Source: JAVXNW01 sp036645575
Lineage (GTDB): Bacteria; Bacillota; Clostridia; Christensenellales; Aristaeellaceae
Assembly (NCBI GenBank): GCA_036645575.1
Contig: JAVXNW010000030.1
Location: forward strand, 1 to 25,027
DNA length: 25,027 nt
Direction: 5' to 3'
The notes below the pieces were generated by a model. That model searched no databases. It was given only the letters and a program-made list of their open reading frames with translations, and was not told the DNA's origin. Both the position numbers and the translations under genes were made by a program. Position 1 is the stretch's first letter; each line of letters starts with the position of its first letter. This document shows positions 20,888-25,027 of this stretch, one piece after another.

Positions 20888-23127
20888 CGCGCTACGCCGG
20901 GGTGATCGTCGATATTAACGTGGACGCGGTCGACAAGATCTACACCTACGCCGTGCCAGGCGGCATGAACCTGACGCCCGGACAGCGGGTGCTCGCGCCG
21001 TTTGGCGGGCGCAAGATCGAGGGGTTTGTCGTCAGGCTGGACGAATGCACAGACCTTGCGCCGGAAAAGATTAAGCCGATCATTCGCCCGCTCGAAAACT
21101 ATCCGGTGATCCTGCCGGAGATGATCGAGCTTGCGCGGTGGATGCAGGAAAAGTACTACTGCACGCTGACGGCGGCGCTTCGGCTGATGATGCCGGCGCA
21201 GCTGCGCGGCGATCGGGTGCGCGAAAAGAAGGCGAACGTCGCGCAATTGCTCGTGAGCGGCGCGGCGCTTGAGGACGCGATCGCTTCGCGTACGCGCGCG
21301 CCGCGACAGGCGAGCGTCCTTGAAAGCCTGAAGGCGGGCCCCATGCGCGTGAGCGTACTGGGCGCGCGGGTAGAGGGCGCTTCGCAGGTGCTGCGCACGC
21401 TTGAAAAGCAGGGCTTGGTTTCCATCAGCGAGGAGACCGTCATGCGCCGTCCGCAGGGCGAAAGCACGCGCGGGCGGGTGGATCCGCCGCTCACGCAGGA
21501 GCAGCAATCGGCGGCGGAACGCATGACGCAGGCGATGAACCAATCCGGCGGCCGGTTTTTGCTGATGGGCGTGACCGGGAGCGGCAAGACCGAGGTGTAC
21601 ATCCAGCTGATTCGCCAGGCGCTCAAGACCGGGCGCGGCGCGATTGTGCTGGTGCCCGAGATCGCGCTGACGCCGCAGATGGTGGACTGGTTCCGGTCGC
21701 GCTTTGGCGAGGGCGCGGCGGTGCTGCACTCGCGCCTGTCGCCGGGCGAGCGCTTTGACGAGTGGCGGCGCATTCGAACCGGGGAGGCGCGGGTGGTCGT
21801 GGGCGCGCGTTCGGCGGTGTTTGCGCCGGTCGAGCGCCTGGGCATGATCGTGATTGACGAGGAGCACGAGCACAGCTACCAGTCGGACAAGCGGCCCCGG
21901 TACGACGCGCGGGAGGTCGCGCGGTATCGGGCGGAAAAGGCGGGCGCGATTCTGGTGATGGGCAGCGCGACGCCCTCGATTGCCAGCTTCATGAAGACCA
22001 TGCCGGGCGTCAAGGCGCAAAACCGGTTTGAGCTGGTGGAGCTGCGCGAGCGCGTGTTCGGGCGTCCCATGCCCGAGGTCGAGATCGTCGACATGACCGA
22101 AGAGTTGAGCCGTGGCAACCACTCGATATTCAGCGTCTCCCTGCAAGAGGCGCTCAGTCGGTGCCTTGACGAGGGGCATCAGGCGATGCTGATGATCAAC
22201 CGGCGCGGATACTCGACGTTCGTGTCCTGCCGCAAGTGCGGGCACGTCGAAAAGTGCGAGATGTGCGACGTTTCGATGACCTATCACCAGTCAGACGGCG
22301 TCCTCAAGTGCCACTATTGCGGCGCGACGCGCACGCCGCCGACCAAGTGCCCGGCCTGTGGAAGCAACTTTATCAAGTTTTTTGGAACCGGCACCCAAAA
22401 GGTGGAGGAAGCCGTCAAACAACTGTTGCCGCACGCGCGGGTTGCGCGCATGGACATGGACACGACGCGCGGGAAGGATGCGCACGAATTGATTTTGTCC
22501 GCGTTTGCCGCAGGGCATACCGACATTTTGATTGGCACGCAGATGATCGCCAAGGGGCTGGATTTTGCCAACGTGACGCTGGTTGGCGTGATCGCGGCGG
22601 ACATGACGCTCAACCTGCCCGACTACCGGGCGAGCGAGCGCACGTTCCAGTTGATCACGCAGGTGGCTGGTCGCGCGGGTCGCGCAAGCCTGCCGGGGCA
22701 GGTGGTGGTGCAGAGCTACGAGCCGGATCACTACGCGATCCAATTGGCCGCCAAGCAGGACTACCGCGCGTTTTACCACGAGGAGGTCACGCACAGGCGG
22801 CGCGGGCTGTACCCGCCCTACACGGTGATGGCGCGGCTGCTCGTGAGCGGCAAGGAGCCTGAGCAGGTGCAGCAGGCGGCGCAGGCCATGGAGGAGCGGC
22901 TAAACCAGCTGCTTGACCAAGGAAAAAGGCGCGAAAACGTCATACAGATGCGCGCGCTCGAGGCCCCGATCGGCAGATTGCGCGGGGAAGCGCGCTGGCA
23001 GGTGTTTATCAAGCTCTATGCCCGAAGCGATTCGGAGGACATATTGCTTGAAATGGAGAACCTGTCGCACGAAATGTGGGACGGGGTAAAAGTTGAGCTG
23101 GAGATCAATCCGGCGAACATGTATTAG
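20884..23127 (+). CDS. priA: primosomal protein N' (PriA replication-restart helicase)
   Basis: An SF2 helicase that rebuilds replication forks after collapse. The 747-residue protein has an N-terminal 3'-DNA-binding domain (YAGVIVDINVDAVDKIYTY), a winged helix, Walker A GVTGSGKTEVY (about 229-239), DEEH (325-328), GSATPS, and an eight-Cys double zinc site from about 449 (CRKCGHVEKCEMCDV ... CHYCG ... CPACG). It ends the helicase core with GTQMIAKGLDFANVTLVG, the primosomal GTQM-K-DF motif, and QVAGRAGRA. All motifs are intact. The start follows the coaBC stop by overlap, and the stop lies within the def ribosome site. A larger out-of-register upstream extension is spurious. Confidence 0.96.
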   Translation: MTRYAGVIVDINVDAVDKIYTYAVPGGMNLTPGQRVLAPFGGRKIEGFVVRLDECTDLAPEKIKPIIRPLENYPVILPEMIELARWMQEKYYCTLTAALRLMMPAQLRGDRVREKKANVAQLLVSGAALEDAIASRTRAPRQASVLESLKAGPMRVSVLGARVEGASQVLRTLEKQGLVSISEETVMRRPQGESTRGRVDPPLTQEQQSAAERMTQAMNQSGGRFLLMGVTGSGKTEVYIQLIRQALKTGRGAIVLVPEIALTPQMVDWFRSRFGEGAAVLHSRLSPGERFDEWRRIRTGEARVVVGARSAVFAPVERLGMIVIDEEHEHSYQSDKRPRYDAREVARYRAEKAGAILVMGSATPSIASFMKTMPGVKAQNRFELVELRERVFGRPMPEVEIVDMTEELSRGNHSIFSVSLQEALSRCLDEGHQAMLMINRRGYSTFVSCRKCGHVEKCEMCDVSMTYHQSDGVLKCHYCGATRTPPTKCPACGSNFIKFFGTGTQKVEEAVKQLLPHARVARMDMDTTRGKDAHELILSAFAAGHTDILIGTQMIAKGLDFANVTLVGVIAADMTLNLPDYRASERTFQLITQVAGRAGRASLPGQVVVQSYEPDHYAIQLAAKQDYRAFYHEEVTHRRRGLYPPYTVMARLLVSGKEPEQVQQAAQAMEERLNQLLDQGKRRENVIQMRALEAPIGRLRGEARWQVFIKLYARSDSEDILLEMENLSHEMWDGVKVELEINPANMY

Positions 23128-23138
23128 GAGGGAGCACT

Positions 23139-23654
23139 ATGGCGATTCGGAGGATATGCAAGATCGGGGACGACGTGCTGCGCAAGCACGCGCGGCCGGT
23201 TGAGACGATCAACTGGCGCATCAAGACGCTGCTGGACGACATGGCGCAGACCATGTACGCGGCGGATGGCGCGGGGCTGGCCGCGCCGCAGGTGGGCATA
23301 TTGCGCCGCGTCGTCGTAATCGACGTGGGCGATGGGCTGATCGAGTTGATCAACCCCGAGATCATCCATGCGGAAGGCACGCAGATCAACCCCGAGGGGT
23401 GCCTGAGCATCCCGGGCAGGAACTGCACGGTGGAGCGCCCAAGCAAGGTGGTGGTCGAGGCGCGCGACCGCAGCGGGCAGATGATCGAAGTGACCGGCGA
23501 GGGCTTTATGGCGATGGCGCTGTGCCACGAGATCGACCACTTGGACGGCATATTGTATGTGGACAAGATGATCGAGGACGTGACGGAAGAACTCAAAAGA
23601 GAACAGGCGGCGGAAGCGGAAGCCGAAGCCGAAAAAGAGGAAGGAACGACCTGA
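23139..23654 (+). CDS. def: peptide deformylase
   Basis: Removes the formyl group from N-terminal fMet of new proteins; a metal (Fe2+) hydrolase. In 171 residues all three motifs are present: GAGLAAPQVG (44-53), EGCLSIPG with metal ligand Cys88, and HEIDHLDG with ligands His130 and His134 and catalytic Glu131. EGCLSIPG and the overall length fit the type 1 form. The C-terminus is an acidic tail (alternating Ala/Glu). AGGAGGG (23126-23132) precedes the ATG by six bases and overlaps the priA stop. The def stop overlaps the fmt ATG (TGATG). Confidence 0.96.
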   Translation: MAIRRICKIGDDVLRKHARPVETINWRIKTLLDDMAQTMYAADGAGLAAPQVGILRRVVVIDVGDGLIELINPEIIHAEGTQINPEGCLSIPGRNCTVERPSKVVVEARDRSGQMIEVTGEGFMAMALCHEIDHLDGILYVDKMIEDVTEELKREQAAEAEAEAEKEEGTT

Positions 23655-24589
23655 TGCGCATTGTGTTCATGGGGACGCCTGAATTTGCGGTGCCGTCGCT
23701 CGCGGCGCTGCTGGACGCGGGATACGAGGTGGTCGGGGTGTTTACGCAGCCCGACCGCCCGAGCGGGCGCGGGGGAAAGCTGAGCGCGTGCCCGGTCAAG
23801 CAGTTGGCGGTTTCGCGCGGCTTGCGCGTGTGTCAAGTGGAGAAGATCAGGCGAGCGGATGGGCTTGAACTGCTCCGGGAACTGTCGCCCGACCTGTGCG
23901 TGACGGCGGCGTTTGGGCAGATCCTCTCGCAGGCCAACTTGGACGTGCCGCCGCTGGGAACCGTCAACGTGCACGCGTCGCTCCTGCCCAAATACCGGGG
24001 CGCGGCGCCGATCAACTGGTGCATCCTGATGGGCGAGGACGAGGCGGGCGTCACGACGATGTACACAGACGCCGGCATCGACACGGGCGACATGCTGCTT
24101 GCCGAAAAGACGCCCATCGGACCCGAGGAGACGGCGGGCGAACTGACCGCCCGGCTTTCGCAGATGGGCGCGCGGCTGCTGATTCGAACGCTGCAAGCCA
24201 TCGAGCAGGGCACTTGCCCGCGAATCAAACAAAACCCGGACGAGGCGACCCATCAGCCGATGCTGGACAAGCAGATGGGCCTCATGGACTTTGCCCAAGA
24301 TGCGCAGGCGCTTGCGCGAAAGGTGCGAGGGCTCAATCCCTGGCCCGGCACCTACGCGGCACTGCCGGAGGGAATGCTCAAGGTGTGGAAAGCCCATGCG
24401 GTCGAGGGCGATTTCGGAGGCGTGCCCGGCCAGATCGTCGTCTCCGACGGAAAAGACGGACTGATCGTCGCCTGCGGCGCGGGCGCATTGCAACTGGATG
24501 AAATACAGGCTCCGGCTGCCAAACGGATGGACGCAAAGGCCTATCTGCGCGGAAAAGTGTTGCCGATAGGGATGGTGCTCAATGGATAA
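23654..24589 (+). CDS. fmt: methionyl-tRNA formyltransferase
   Basis: Formylates Met-tRNAfMet with 10-formyl-THF, providing the substrate group later removed by Def, its upstream neighbour. The 311-residue protein (family about 315) has MRIVFMGTPEFAVPSL at the N-terminus, GKLSACPVKQLA near 37-48, the catalytic-loop region VNVHASLLPKYRGAAPINW near 105-125 (Asn-His and Asp136-type residues), GVTTMYTDAGIDTGDML, and the C-terminal tRNA-binding domain beginning around VRGLNPWPGTYA. It overlaps def by one base and is itself overlapped by the next frame by 8 bases. Confidence 0.96.
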   Translation: MRIVFMGTPEFAVPSLAALLDAGYEVVGVFTQPDRPSGRGGKLSACPVKQLAVSRGLRVCQVEKIRRADGLELLRELSPDLCVTAAFGQILSQANLDVPPLGTVNVHASLLPKYRGAAPINWCILMGEDEAGVTTMYTDAGIDTGDMLLAEKTPIGPEETAGELTARLSQMGARLLIRTLQAIEQGTCPRIKQNPDEATHQPMLDKQMGLMDFAQDAQALARKVRGLNPWPGTYAALPEGMLKVWKAHAVEGDFGGVPGQIVVSDGKDGLIVACGAGALQLDEIQAPAAKRMDAKAYLRGKVLPIGMVLNG

Positions 24590-25027
24590 GGGAAACTTCG
24601 GAAAGCCGGGCGCAAAGAAATTCGCCAAGAAACCATTCGGCGCAAAGCCATTTAGCACAAAGCCGGGCGCAAAGCCGCACGGCGAGCGGCCGACGTATAG
24701 CCCGAAGCCTTACGGCGATAAGCCGCAGGGAGATAAGCCCGCGTATGGCGCGAAGAAGCCGTATGCGCCCAAGCCTTACGGCGATAAGCCGCAGGGGGAC
24801 AAGCCCGCGTATGGCGCGAAGAAGCCGTATGCGCCCAAACCTTACGGCGATAAGCCGCAGGGAGATAAGCCCGCGTATGGCGCGAAGAAGCCGTATGCGC
24901 CGAAGCCTTACGGCGATAAGCCCGCATATGGCGCAAAGAAGCCGTACAGCCCGAAGCCTTACGGCGATAAGCCGCAGGGGGACAAGCCCGCGTACAGCCC
25001 GAAGCCCTACGCGCCGAAGCCTTACGG
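24582..25027 (+). CDS. Lys/Pro/Tyr/Gly tandem-repeat protein, 5' part only
   Basis: An open frame of 148 codons that runs off the window. It starts at ATG 24582, overlapping the fmt stop by 8 bases, with a weak AGGG-type ribosome site about ten bases upstream. After a basic start (MDKGNFGKPGAKKFAKKPFG) it consists of a 22-residue unit beginning KPYGDKPQGD and ending YGAKKPYAP. The composition is strongly basic and disordered-looking, without a signal peptide. In Bacillus the gene after fmt is rsmB (16S rRNA m5C methyltransferase), so this may be a repeat-extended N-terminus of RsmB or another RNA-binding protein; nothing here proves it. No catalytic domain is visible within the window. Confidence 0.7.
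   Translation, partial: MDKGNFGKPGAKKFAKKPFGAKPFSTKPGAKPHGERPTYSPKPYGDKPQGDKPAYGAKKPYAPKPYGDKPQGDKPAYGAKKPYAPKPYGDKPQGDKPAYGAKKPYAPKPYGDKPAYGAKKPYSPKPYGDKPQGDKPAYSPKPYAPKPY
24705..25027 (+). repeat. 66-bp in-frame tandem repeat
   Basis: Three full 66-bp units (24705-24770, 24771-24836, 24837-24902) differ only at a few third-codon positions. The fourth (24903-24953) has lost exactly 15 bp (the KPQGD codons), and the fifth (from 24954) is rearranged into shorter YSP/YAP-ending pieces up to the window edge. All length changes keep the reading frame. Confidence 0.9.

Noticed and set aside
24652..24936. Minus-strand repeat frame opposite the 3' repeat protein
   Set aside because: Any 66-bp tandem repeat gives a repetitive antisense frame; the plus-strand frame has the start overlapping fmt and the operon context.
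1..25027. tRNA, rRNA, IS elements, prophage genes, defence systems
   Set aside because: Looked for and not seen; nearly every base is accounted for by housekeeping genes or short regulatory gaps.

Overview
The window looks like chromosomal DNA of a high-GC Firmicute (Clostridia). The evidence is conserved gene order: yicC-gmk-rpoZ-coaBC-priA-def-fmt and yerC-pcrA-ligA are both low-GC-Gram-positive arrangements. A Spo0A-type regulator and an XpaC-family protein are also present. Codons are rich in GCG, GGC and CGC, and intergenic gaps are visibly more AT-rich. I cannot place the genus; a GC-rich gut lineage such as Christensenellales would fit, but that is inference. Most genes are housekeeping. 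I see no prophage, IS element, CRISPR array, tRNA or rRNA.

Layout. 1-110: a 12-bp tandem repeat at the window edge. 136-822 (-): tcdA, divergent from rhaA (923-2197, +), with back-to-back promoters. A strong terminator follows rhaA, then rarA (2323-3627). After rarA comes a heavily patterned promoter and leader (two inverted repeats, a long-range stem) ahead of a MATE exporter (3876-5225). Next is a three-gene xanthine dehydrogenase-type operon (5309-8987), closed by a bidirectional terminator shared with convergent murG (9129-10226, -). Two gaps of about 380 bp flank a Spo0A-like regulator (10610-11332, -). An XpaC-family membrane protein (11713-12789, -) is divergent from yerC-pcrA-ligA (12911-17616, +). 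The -10 box of the next operon contains the ligA stop codon. That operon is yicC-gmk-rpoZ-coaBC-priA-def-fmt, followed by an overlapping open frame made of Lys/Pro/Tyr/Gly repeats that runs off the window end.

How the genes work together. The last operon joins nucleotide supply (Gmk), transcription (RpoZ), CoA synthesis, replication restart (PriA) and the two enzymes of the N-formylmethionine cycle (Fmt adds the formyl group, Def removes it). yerC-pcrA-ligA is a repair unit. The xdh genes encode the molybdopterin, FAD and 2Fe-2S subunits of one hydroxylase complex.

The least explained parts are the MATE promoter and leader (3675-3830), the repeat protein at the 3' end, the divergent Spo0A and LigA, and the fact that both window ends stop inside tandem repeats. 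I did not find a clear-cut new multi-gene system.
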